In this document: one piece after another, positions 5,272 through 12,355 of the stretch | How the letters are laid out: each line of letters opens with the position of its first letter | Numbering within the stretch: position 1 is the first letter of the stretch | Assembly (NCBI GenBank): GCA_030626185.1 | Contig: DAOUPL010000019.1 | Span: forward strand, 1 to 14,526 | DNA length: 14,526 nt | Direction: 5' to 3' | Source of the DNA: a bacterium | Lineage (GTDB): Bacteria > Babelota > Babeliae > Babelales > Vermiphilaceae | Position numbers and translations under genes: made by a program | Notes under the pieces: generated by a model | The model's database searches: none | Seen by the model: only the letters and a program-made list of their open reading frames with translations | What the model was told of the DNA's origin: nothing

Positions 5272-7263
5272 TAGGAATGGGAATGCTGATACAATTTTTC
5301 CTTTTTGCGTAATGTGCATTCTAATTTTTGTACCATTTTTTATTATTCCTTCAACAAGGTATTTTCCATCTGATTCTAATATTGCAATTTTACCACTTTT
5401 TTTGAAGTTATCTAATGCTTCAAGTACAGCTCTTGCAACTTGTTCTCGGGTCCAGTGAGAAGGAAAAAAAGTTTTTGTGATTAAGTGATTTTGTCCTTTC
5501 ATACATAAGTTTGCTTTATAAAAACCATCTTTAAACATTTTTTTACTTTTAAAAAGTATATCACCACCTTTTTCTATAAAATTGCCAAGGTCATGATGAA
5601 AACCTTTAATGTTGGTAAATACGCCATTTTTATTCCAACGTAAATCCATAGAAAAAATGTGCTTAAAGTCGATTTTAACATATTTATTAGCACAACACTC
5701 GATACCCAAACATGCTTTACGAAAGGTAAAACGTAATAGTTCAAGTTCTTTTTCAAGATTAGCAACAAATGACTTATTAAACGTCGTTAATAATTCTCGT
5801 GAACACGTGATAACTTCTTTTGCGGCACCACCAACATTTTTTGCCATGTCTTTACACTGAATAGTAATGCCTTCAGCGGTGACAAGCACCGGATTGTTGG
5901 CAAGTTTATTATCAATGGCATGGCGTATGCGTTTGGCAAAAATAGTTAAACTTTTTTTTGTTTTGCCGATAGCATCAATTTTACGTAAATGTGCAGCAGC
6001 TCTGTGTACACCGCCAAAAAAGACAAAATCAGCAGCAAAGTGAGCAACAAGATCAACCCATTGTTCTGCTGGTACGTTGCTGATAAAGTCGTATGCATCT
6101 TTTAACTGTTCTAATTTGGATCTCTTGCAAAACAATTTTATTGCTTCACAAGCACTTGTAACTTTCTGGGATCGTGCATCATAATCTTGTGACGATAAAT
6201 AAACAGAGCCAAGAGTGATATCGCTTACAAAATGCGCAAGATGACACACACCGCCTATAAGGAAATATCCTGTATGAGCAAGATTGGTAACTTGTGTAAC
6301 TGGATTAAGATTTTTTACAAATGCAATAAGTCCACGAATAAATAACTCTGTTGATTGTTCAAACGTTGATTTTGTTTGTGTTGCGTATTGAAAACTTTGT
6401 GCGTGTAGATCGCTTAATAAATGCTGTGTAATAGCTGTATAAAAAATAAACTCGTTAACATCGTTTGTTTTGTGCAATTTTTTTATAGCTTTTTCTATAG
6501 TCGTTTCAACTTCGTAGTTGACGTAATAATTATACAAGTCAGCAATAGTAGAAACTTGATCACTAATATCATTAATAACGTTGGCAACATCATTAAAGTT
6601 ATCACTGTTGTTCAGTGCGTAGATTAAGTCACCATTCCACTCATCAAATATCTGCTGCTCTTTGCTTTTTTGTTTTGCCATGTCCGACGACATGTTCGGC
6701 GAAGCCTCAGCGAAGACGGAAGCTTTAGCGAAGACGGATTGCTCTTCAGAGAGTTGCTTTTCTGTTTCTTTCTTTTGTGCAATTTCTTGATACAACTTGG
6801 TAATGCGTTGATGGTGTTTAGGTTCTTCTTTTGAAAATATGCCAACTTGTTTGAAAAAGTTGCGAACTCGTGGAAATTTTTTATGATTATCATAAAGTTT
6901 GCAAATTGCATCTTCGTAACCATCGAAAGTTTTGACAAATTTTACAAATTCTTGAGAGACATACAATTCTTTGAAGTGTAAAATATTTTTTTTTGTATAG
7001 TTGTGTTTTTGAAAAAACTGTTTGAGTTGCTGTGTTGAACAGTGCACAAGTTTTTTGATTAGATATTTTCTACTTACAGGGTGATTGTGTAAACGAATGA
7101 ATGAAATAAATTCACTACGATTATGATTATTTTGTTTTTGTGGTTGATTATTAATGCATTGTTCAGCGATTGCATATTCACGATTATATGAATAAAATTC
7201 CTCGCTGCGCATAAAGCTTGGTAAAAAGATAAAGAGAAAACAAAAATAAATTAAGTGTTGCAT
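5269..7263 (-). CDS. Exported toxin-like protein with C-terminal EndoU-type RNase domain
   Basis: 664 residues. An N-terminal Sec signal peptide (hydrophobic 4-17, probable cut near 20) implies export. Residues 25-170 are helical and Lys/His-rich. Residues 176-196 are a low-complexity in-frame insertion. Residues 210-500 form a long helical region with hydrophobic patches near 305-320, 331-355 and 403-417 that might touch membrane. The C-terminal 130 residues look like the bacterial EndoU fold, a metal-independent or Mn-assisted endoribonuclease seen in polymorphic toxins. Features are H535 in K-H-I-F, H556/H557 in G-F-H-H-D, K597 in K-T-F-F-P-S-H-W-T, and the ending G-K-I-V-S-A-F-P, against the usual GkiiTAYP. 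Toxin cleavage of RNA in target cells is family knowledge; delivery and target here are unknown. There are no hemagglutinin repeats, TPS, Rhs or WXG domains, so a simple Sec route differs from classical CDI. A 129-residue partner follows at once. Confidence 0.7.
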   Translation of the reverse strand: MQHLIYFCFLFIFLPSFMRSEEFYSYNREYAIAEQCINNQPQKQNNHNRSEFISFIRLHNHPVSRKYLIKKLVHCSTQQLKQFFQKHNYTKKNILHFKELYVSQEFVKFVKTFDGYEDAICKLYDNHKKFPRVRNFFKQVGIFSKEEPKHHQRITKLYQEIAQKKETEKQLSEEQSVFAKASVFAEASPNMSSDMAKQKSKEQQIFDEWNGDLIYALNNSDNFNDVANVINDISDQVSTIADLYNYYVNYEVETTIEKAIKKLHKTNDVNEFIFYTAITQHLLSDLHAQSFQYATQTKSTFEQSTELFIRGLIAFVKNLNPVTQVTNLAHTGYFLIGGVCHLAHFVSDITLGSVYLSSQDYDARSQKVTSACEAIKLFCKRSKLEQLKDAYDFISNVPAEQWVDLVAHFAADFVFFGGVHRAAAHLRKIDAIGKTKKSLTIFAKRIRHAIDNKLANNPVLVTAEGITIQCKDMAKNVGGAAKEVITCSRELLTTFNKSFVANLEKELELLRFTFRKACLGIECCANKYVKIDFKHIFSMDLRWNKNGVFTNIKGFHHDLGNFIEKGGDILFKSKKMFKDGFYKANLCMKGQNHLITKTFFPSHWTREQVARAVLEALDNFKKSGKIAILESDGKYLVEGIIKNGTKIRMHITQKGKIVSAFPFL
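6679..6738. repeat. GC-rich tandem/palindromic insertion inside the toxin gene
   Basis: These 60 bases are 57% G+C by hand count in an AT-rich gene. AGCGAAGACGGA occurs twice (6709-6720 and 6727-6738), exactly 18 bases apart. Beside them lie a perfect 6-bp-arm hairpin (CATGTC at 6679-6684, GACATG at 6689-6694) and a GGC-GAA-GCC hairpin (6698-6706). The insertion keeps frame and encodes S-V-F-A-K-A then S-V-F-A-E-A, then S-P-N-M-S-S-D-M-A. It resembles coding palindromic elements such as those known in Rickettsia, but I cannot assign it to a named family. Confidence 0.6.
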
Positions 7264-7293
7264 GTAAATACCACTTTCTTATCTCACCATAGT

Positions 7294-7322
7294 TTTATGC
7301 CTGGCAGATTATTTTCATCCAA
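7294..7322 (-). promoter_or_regulatory. Possible promoter for the toxin-immunity pair
   Basis: On the minus strand TTGGAT (7322-7317) and CATAAA (7299-7294) are 17 bases apart, each four of six matches to consensus, about 30 bases before the toxin ATG. The 103-base gap after mutL is the only space in which a separate promoter could sit. The ribosome-binding site is weak (AGTGG). Confidence 0.35.
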
Positions 7323-7366
7323 TCATAAAAAAAGTGAGTCGTAAAGTAGTAGTTTTTTAAAAAAGT

Positions 7367-9226
7367 TTACGCTTTGCGTTTAAACTTTTTTTCTAGTTCA
7401 TGCAACGTAATTAACCACATCGTTGGTCGTCCATGCGGGCACGTTAATTTATTGTCACAAACATACAGATCATGCAAAAGTTGATACATTTTTTCGTAAT
7501 TAAGTTCATCACCCGCTTTTACCGCTGCTTTGCAGGCCATTTGTGCGTGCACTTTTTCATGCACGTATTTGCTCATCTCGTCATGAGATAAATTAGTAAC
7601 TTCACGAATCCAACGAACAACTTTTTTAATAAGATCTTCAAAGTTAAGTTGTTTTACGTGCGCTGGCGTTGCTTTTACCGCAAAGGTATTTTCACCAATA
7701 CAATCAAGCACAATGCCATGATCAGCAAATAATGCATAATGATCTTGCACACATTGCGTATCAGATGGTGACAACGTTACAACTGCAGGAAACAATAATG
7801 AAATAGTATCATGTTGTGCAAAACGCGCTTTAAATTGTTCATACAAAATACGCTCATGCGCAGCATGCTGATCCACAATGGCAAGCCCATCATGTGTGTG
7901 AATTAAAATATAAGTTTTGTTATATTGCCCGACAAGCGTAAATAGATCTTCTTTAATTGCAACACGTTGCTCTTGTAAATCATTAATTATTGCATGATTC
8001 ATGATTGGTATAACATCTTGATCAAATGATAGATCATTAACAACTTCTTGCGTTGCAAGATTATTTACACCAGAACTTGTTTGTTTGTATGAAACATAAT
8101 CAAAACGATCGTCTGTTTGCATAAATGCTTGCGGTGATGATGCTAAAAATGGTGGAGTAAACGGCATTGTTTGTATTGTTTGCGTAGAACTGCTTTGCGC
8201 GTACTGTTGTGCATTTTGAATATGACGCTCAACATTTTGTTCTAATGCTAACTTAATCACATCTTGCACACAACGCTCAACGCGACGCTGATGCACAAAT
8301 TGTACCTCTTCTTTTCGTGGATGCACGTTAATGTCAACATCATCAGCTTCAACAGTTATTGCCAAATATACTGACGGATACCGTTGTGGTGGTAATACAT
8401 TTTGATACCCACGAATAACTGCACGTGACAACGAACTGTTTTTTACCCAACGATTATTCACAAACAAATAAATGCCGCTACGGTCATAGCGCATGTGTTG
8501 GTGTGAAGTGATTATGCCACTTACAGAAATTGTATTTGTTTTATGCCTAAATTTTATTGGTATTAATTGTGCGCTATCATCAATATTCCACACAGCTGCG
8601 CAACGCTGTATGCTCTCATGATCTTTATGTGAACTAAAGACCAATCTATCATCAACGTAAAACTGCAAACTCGTTGCCTGGCATTGCAAACTGCATGCAT
8701 GAACTAATTGTTGAATGTGACGCGTTTCTGTTTCTCTTTTTTTTAAAAACTTTTGTCGTGCTGGCACAGTACAAAATAAATCATGTACTTCGATTGTGGT
8801 GCCAATTGGCGTAGCAACTACTGATTCTTTTATAATCTCACCACGCTCAACAATAATCTGAAAACCTTCTTGCACATCACGGTGCCGTGTGGTGATAACT
8901 ACTCGTGCAACAGCAGTAATGCTTGCGAGCGCCTCACCTCTAAAACCAAACGTTTGTAGTTGTGCAAGATCATCAAATGTGACTAACTTACTTGTTGCAT
9001 GTTTTTCAATACACAATCGTGCATCTTGTGCAGTCATACCACAACCATCATCAACAATTTTTATTAATTTTTTACCGCCGTCAAAAATTGACAACGTGAT
9101 TGTTTGTGCGCCAGCATCTACAGAGTTTTCTATTAATTCTTTTACAATACTTGCTGGACGTTCTACAACTTCGCCTGCAGCTATTTTTTGTGCTTCATAC
9201 GCTGAAAGTTTTTTTATTATAGCCAT
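7367..9226 (-). CDS. mutL: DNA mismatch repair protein MutL, endonuclease type
   Basis: MutL links mismatch recognition by MutS to strand removal. The 619 residues have the standard layout. The GHKL ATPase shows E-N-S-V-D-A-G-A (33-40), D-D-G-C-G-M (59-64), H-A-T-S-K (76-80) and G-F-R-G-E-A-L (94-100). The transducer domain contains D-I-N-V-H-P-R-K-E-E-V (298-308). A Gln/Ser-rich linker spans about 335-420, and the C-terminal dimerisation domain follows. The C-terminal domain carries the endonuclease metal motif DQHA-x2-E-x4-E (452-463), A-C-K-A-A-V-K-A-G (564-572) and C-P-H-G-R-P (596-601). The protein should therefore nick DNA itself, as in bacteria lacking MutH. ATG 9226 has no clear ribosome-binding sequence. 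It follows the pilN-like gene by 61 bases and may belong to the same transcript. MutS is not in view. Confidence 0.97.
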   Translation of the reverse strand: MAIIKKLSAYEAQKIAAGEVVERPASIVKELIENSVDAGAQTITLSIFDGGKKLIKIVDDGCGMTAQDARLCIEKHATSKLVTFDDLAQLQTFGFRGEALASITAVARVVITTRHRDVQEGFQIIVERGEIIKESVVATPIGTTIEVHDLFCTVPARQKFLKKRETETRHIQQLVHACSLQCQATSLQFYVDDRLVFSSHKDHESIQRCAAVWNIDDSAQLIPIKFRHKTNTISVSGIITSHQHMRYDRSGIYLFVNNRWVKNSSLSRAVIRGYQNVLPPQRYPSVYLAITVEADDVDINVHPRKEEVQFVHQRRVERCVQDVIKLALEQNVERHIQNAQQYAQSSSTQTIQTMPFTPPFLASSPQAFMQTDDRFDYVSYKQTSSGVNNLATQEVVNDLSFDQDVIPIMNHAIINDLQEQRVAIKEDLFTLVGQYNKTYILIHTHDGLAIVDQHAAHERILYEQFKARFAQHDTISLLFPAVVTLSPSDTQCVQDHYALFADHGIVLDCIGENTFAVKATPAHVKQLNFEDLIKKVVRWIREVTNLSHDEMSKYVHEKVHAQMACKAAVKAGDELNYEKMYQLLHDLYVCDNKLTCPHGRPTMWLITLHELEKKFKRKA

Positions 9227-9232
9227 CTAATT

Positions 9233-9268
9233 GTACCACTAAAGATCTATCAATTATCGTTAGTGTAC
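9233..9268. other. Imperfect hairpin before mutL
   Basis: GTA and CACTAA (9233-9235, 9237-9242) pair with TTAGTG and TAC (9260-9268) with one bulged base and a 17-base loop, in the gap between pilN-like and mutL. There is no T run on the minus strand, so it is a poor terminator. It might be an attenuator or chance. Confidence 0.25.
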
Positions 9269-9287
9269 GTGATTTTTTATAAAATTC

Positions 9288-9800
9288 CTAAAGTAATGTG
9301 CCATGAATGTGGCAACTACAACTCGCACTTTTTTGAGAAAAAGATACTAACTTAACCGTATCAAATATATTTTCTTTTTTAAGTTTGCGTACAATATCTT
9401 TTGCATCAACGTACAAAGGCAATGAGCAATGCACGTCACACGTTTTTTTCACCAATGAGAATGATTCTATCGCAATAGCATTGCTTGTCAATACTTGCAA
9501 CAATTGTTGCTGTTTTTTAAGATGCGCACGTAACTTATCGTGCTTTACCATTTGTTGATGAATATGTTTTTCATGCGCTTCAAGTTGTTCTTTTTTTTGG
9601 TATAACGCTTGATACTTATCATGATCAACATGCATAACGTATACTGCGCGAAGCATTCGCCAACGATACCACTGTAACAAATGGGTATAAACCATCATTA
9701 AAACAAATAAAAAACTTACCAAATAGGTAAAATAACGAACGTATTTTTTTTTATACGAAAGCGCGTATAAAGAACTTGAAATTACATTATATTTTTTCAT
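9288..9800 (-). CDS. PilN-like type IV pilus assembly protein
   Basis: 170 residues. A short basic cytoplasmic N-terminus (to about 20) precedes one membrane helix at about 23-43 (Y-L-V-S-F-L-F-V-L-M-M-V-Y). A charged coiled coil follows at about 58-105, then a small alpha/beta domain ending near I-F-D-T-V-K-L-V-S-F. This is the layout of PilN, the inner-membrane partner of PilM in type IV pilus and competence machines. The pairing with a PilM-like gene by an ATGA overlap (9797-9800) supports it. Four cysteines in the last third (C-D-V-H-C and C-S-C-H) are unusual and could form disulfides in the periplasm. Sequence identity to PilN is not obvious by eye, so the call rests on architecture and neighbourhood. 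Confidence 0.5.
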   Translation of the reverse strand: MKKYNVISSSLYALSYKKKYVRYFTYLVSFLFVLMMVYTHLLQWYRWRMLRAVYVMHVDHDKYQALYQKKEQLEAHEKHIHQQMVKHDKLRAHLKKQQQLLQVLTSNAIAIESFSLVKKTCDVHCSLPLYVDAKDIVRKLKKENIFDTVKLVSFSQKSASCSCHIHGTLL

Positions 9801-10486
9801 ACATTCTCACGATATAACAAAAAAGAACCACAAGCAGCTAGAATAGATGGCCATTCATTTAATACATGGATATGAGAAACATCAACTAATCGGTGCGCGA
9901 TGTCAGGAGAGAAAAATGATAATAAATTGTTATTACTTTGTTGCATGTCGCATGCTAACTGTGCGCGACGATACGCAGAACCATGCAATGATTTATAACA
10001 TTGTAATAATGGAAAAAAATAAGACATTATCACTGAACAATCAATAAAACAACGTGCAAACAATAATTGTAGTTGCAACAATAATACGTGTGAAATATGA
10101 CTTCTATAAAAAACAAATAAATCATCTTCTGTATACAAATACTCAACCGATGATGCATAATGCGAGCGATATAATGTGTGATCTATAGATGAAAGATCTA
10201 ATGTGCTATGCATCATAAAACGATCATCTATCAACGATGGGCCTAACACACACGAAATGTGTTTACCAGTAGCGTATGAAGCGGGTAAAAAACGTTGAAC
10301 AATCATAGACAAATTATCACTATTTACCATTGTACCAGATGCAAACTCATGTTCATCAAAAACATGTTGCTTATAAGATTTTACTACAAGTCGATCGTTA
10401 ATCTCTACTAGCTCAATGTAGGCCAAAGAAGAAGTATTTAACACAAAGGTGATGGTATTAATCTTTTTTTTCTTGAATAACTTCAT
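9797..10486 (-). CDS. PilM-like actin-fold protein, divergent
   Basis: 229 residues, shorter than typical PilM (about 350). The N-terminus M-K-L-F-K-K-K-K-I-N followed by a beta strand with S-S-L-A-Y-I-E-L matches the start of PilM, whose first segment binds the PilN tail. The pattern continues with a strand-rich region and ends with A-A-C-G-S-F-L-L-Y-R, like the conserved end of the family. The nucleotide-binding motifs of actin-like ATPases are not recognisable, and a middle part seems shortened. In type IV pili, PilM is a cytoplasmic ring protein that joins the motor to PilN/PilO. It overlaps prmC by 29 bases and the pilN-like gene by 4, so translation is probably coupled. Assignment is by pattern and neighbourhood. 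Confidence 0.5.
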   Translation of the reverse strand: MKLFKKKKINTITFVLNTSSLAYIELVEINDRLVVKSYKQHVFDEHEFASGTMVNSDNLSMIVQRFLPASYATGKHISCVLGPSLIDDRFMMHSTLDLSSIDHTLYRSHYASSVEYLYTEDDLFVFYRSHISHVLLLQLQLLFARCFIDCSVIMSYFFPLLQCYKSLHGSAYRRAQLACDMQQSNNNLLSFFSPDIAHRLVDVSHIHVLNEWPSILAACGSFLLYRENV

Positions 10487-11363
10487 TATCTACACATGCC
10501 CACACAACGCGATCTTTTTGCTGAATATCTTGCCACACGTTTACTTTAGCATATCCCGCATCAGACAGGTAGCTCATAACAGCGTTACCCTGTGTGTGAC
10601 CAATTTCAATAAATAATCGTGGTGTATCTTTATCTACACAAGAATCTTTTTTTAATAACTGATTGTTTGCATCAATAATCTTTTTTATAATTGCCAAACC
10701 TTGATCGTCTGCAACAAAAGCTTGTCGTGATTCCCATTTTGTGATCACATCATCAAGTTGTGTAAACTCATCAACACTTACGTATGGTGGATTAGTTACG
10801 ATAACGTCAAAGCGAATATCTTTTTCTAATGCATCAAAAAGATCTGATTGCAAAATTGTCACATTGGTAATATTATTTTTTTGTGCATTTTCTTTTGATA
10901 ACACGACAGCTTCTGTAGAAATATCCAATAAATAAACATGAGCGCTTGGTAACTCTTTTGCAAGAAGTAGGCCAATGCAACCAGATCCGGCACAAACATC
11001 TGCTATGACAAGTTTTTTGTCTTTGTACAGCAACAAAAAATCCCGCACAACATAAGTCCATTGCTCAGTCTCTGGTCGTGGAATTAATACTGGCGGACGA
11101 ACTGCAAGGCTCAGAGAACCAAATGAAACACTGCCTAACGCGTACTGCAATGGCATCTTTTTTACACAAACATTATCAAGAATACTTTCTAACTGTTCTT
11201 TTTGATCAGCGTTTAACATGATTACGTCTGCAATAAGTTCTGCTTTTGACTTTTGTGTCACATGCTCAAGTATCCACCACGCACATTGCTCAACATGACG
11301 AGGATCGTCAATAACCACCGATAGTCGATCTACAATCGATTGGTGTACTGTATTTATAACCAA
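10458..11363 (-). CDS. prmC: Peptide chain release factor N5-glutamine methyltransferase
   Basis: Methylates the glutamine of the GGQ motif in release factors RF1 and RF2 using S-adenosylmethionine, which speeds translation termination. The 301 residues include the N-terminal helical domain (about 1-90) that holds the release factor, then I-P-R-P-E-T-E (94-100). The Rossmann SAM loop is D-V-C-A-G-S-G-C-I-G (122-131, usually D-L-G-T-G-S-G). The catalytic N-P-P-Y-V-S (191-196) grips the glutamine side chain. The start is TTG at 11363, three bases after the ftsY stop, with GGGA in the last ftsY codons as ribosome-binding site; there is no nearby ATG. It lies inside a tight ftsY-prmC-pilM-pilN run. 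Confidence 0.93.
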   Translation of the reverse strand: MVINTVHQSIVDRLSVVIDDPRHVEQCAWWILEHVTQKSKAELIADVIMLNADQKEQLESILDNVCVKKMPLQYALGSVSFGSLSLAVRPPVLIPRPETEQWTYVVRDFLLLYKDKKLVIADVCAGSGCIGLLLAKELPSAHVYLLDISTEAVVLSKENAQKNNITNVTILQSDLFDALEKDIRFDVIVTNPPYVSVDEFTQLDDVITKWESRQAFVADDQGLAIIKKIIDANNQLLKKDSCVDKDTPRLFIEIGHTQGNAVMSYLSDAGYAKVNVWQDIQQKDRVVWACVDNEVIQEKKD

Positions 11364-11366
11364 AAG

Positions 11367-12254
11367 TTATCCCAATAATTCATTAACATACTCATCAATT
11401 ATAAACTTTTTTATTGCTTCAATATTTTCACCATACGTTAAATAAGCTACTGGTAAATCAAGTTGATCTGCAAGAGCAAAAATAACACCACCTTTGCCGG
11501 TGCCATCCATCTTGGTCAATAAAACGCCAGTCACTTGTGCACTTTCTTTAAATAATCGTGCTTGCTCAAAAGAATTTTGCCCGAGCATGCCATCAATAGT
11601 GACCAACGTGTTTATTGCGCAATCTGGTAATTTTTTATCGATAACACGATACACCTTATTCAGTTCAGCCATCAAGTTCTTTTTTGTTTGCAATCGCCCC
11701 GCTGTATCAATAATTAAACGATCATAATCACCGTTTATAAATTGTTCACACGCAGCGTATACCACCGATGCCGGATCTTGCCCTTGTGTGCCGAGCACAA
11801 TATCAACATCTATTTGTTGTGCCCAACTTTGTAATTGTTCAACCGCAGCGGCACGAAATGTATCAGCTGCAACTAACAATACTTTTTTGCCTTCTTTTTT
11901 GTATGCGTACGCTAATTTACCTGCACTTGTTGTTTTTCCGGTGCCGTTTACTCCAACTAATAAAGTAATTGGTGCATCAAAAACATATTGGATTGATTGT
12001 TGCAAAATACCAACCAATAACTCACGCATATAATCACGTAACGATTGATCCCCATCTTGTTTTTGCTTTATTTTCTCAATAATCTTTCTTGTTGTTTGCA
12101 CACCTGTATCAGCTTGTAACAACAAAATTTCTAATTCTTTAAGTAAAGTATCATCAATAGTTGAACGATTAAGTAACGATGATAATTTTGATGCAAAAAC
12201 ATCATATAATTTAGTTAATTTTTGCTTAATAAATGAAAACACAAAAAACTCCAT
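11367..12254 (-). CDS. ftsY: Signal recognition particle receptor FtsY
   Basis: The SRP receptor GTPase. It docks ribosome-nascent chain-SRP complexes at the membrane and hands them to SecYEG. The start at ATG 12254 gives 295 residues. A longer frame opens at 12323, but a good -10 element lies within that extension, and the product from 12254 begins like short FtsY proteins with a hydrophobic-basic N-terminus (M-E-F-F-V-F-S-F-I-K-Q-K-L). The NG domains are complete: P-loop G-V-N-G-T-G-K-T-T (101-109), A-D-T-F-R-A-A-A-V-E-Q-L (130-141), D-T-A-G-R (183-187) and T-K-M-D-G-T-G-K-G-G (247-256). The acidic A domain of enteric FtsY is absent, as in many bacteria. It is first gene of the ftsY-prmC-pilM-pilN cluster. 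No clear ribosome-binding sequence precedes the start. Confidence 0.96.
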   Translation of the reverse strand: MEFFVFSFIKQKLTKLYDVFASKLSSLLNRSTIDDTLLKELEILLLQADTGVQTTRKIIEKIKQKQDGDQSLRDYMRELLVGILQQSIQYVFDAPITLLVGVNGTGKTTSAGKLAYAYKKEGKKVLLVAADTFRAAAVEQLQSWAQQIDVDIVLGTQGQDPASVVYAACEQFINGDYDRLIIDTAGRLQTKKNLMAELNKVYRVIDKKLPDCAINTLVTIDGMLGQNSFEQARLFKESAQVTGVLLTKMDGTGKGGVIFALADQLDLPVAYLTYGENIEAIKKFIIDEYVNELLG

Positions 12255-12279
12255 AACAACGAAAAATACTATGGTATTT

Positions 12280-12303
12280 AGTATATCATCATGATAAATT
12301 TTT
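12280..12303 (-). promoter_or_regulatory. Possible promoter for the ftsY operon
   Basis: On the minus strand TATACT (12285-12280), five of six matches to the -10 consensus, lies 25 bases before the ATG at 12254. The matching -35 region falls at the edge of the large inverted repeat and is weak. This is the only space for a promoter between the terminator and ftsY. Confidence 0.4.
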
Positions 12304-12354
12304 TGGAAAACAATAAAGGGCACTTTTTATGAGTGCCCTTTATTGTTTTCCAAA
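12302..12354. terminator. Perfect 22-bp-stem inverted repeat, likely terminator
   Basis: Bases 12302-12323 pair without a mismatch with 12333-12354 around a 9-base loop. The inner core GGGCAC/GTGCCC followed by TTTATTGTTTT acts as a rho-independent terminator in either direction. It begins one base after the stop of the large minus-strand gene (12356), so it most likely ends that transcript. It also separates it from the ftsY operon. The stem is unusually long. Confidence 0.8.
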
Positions 12355-12355
12355 C

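Noticed and set aside
7323..7372. Possible terminator after mutL
   Set aside because: Only A and T runs (TTTTTTAAAAAA) with no G+C stem; not convincing as a rho-independent terminator.
8889..9230. 113-codon plus-strand ORF opposite the MutL ATPase domain
   Set aside because: The minus strand encodes the conserved MutL motifs here, so this is a shadow.
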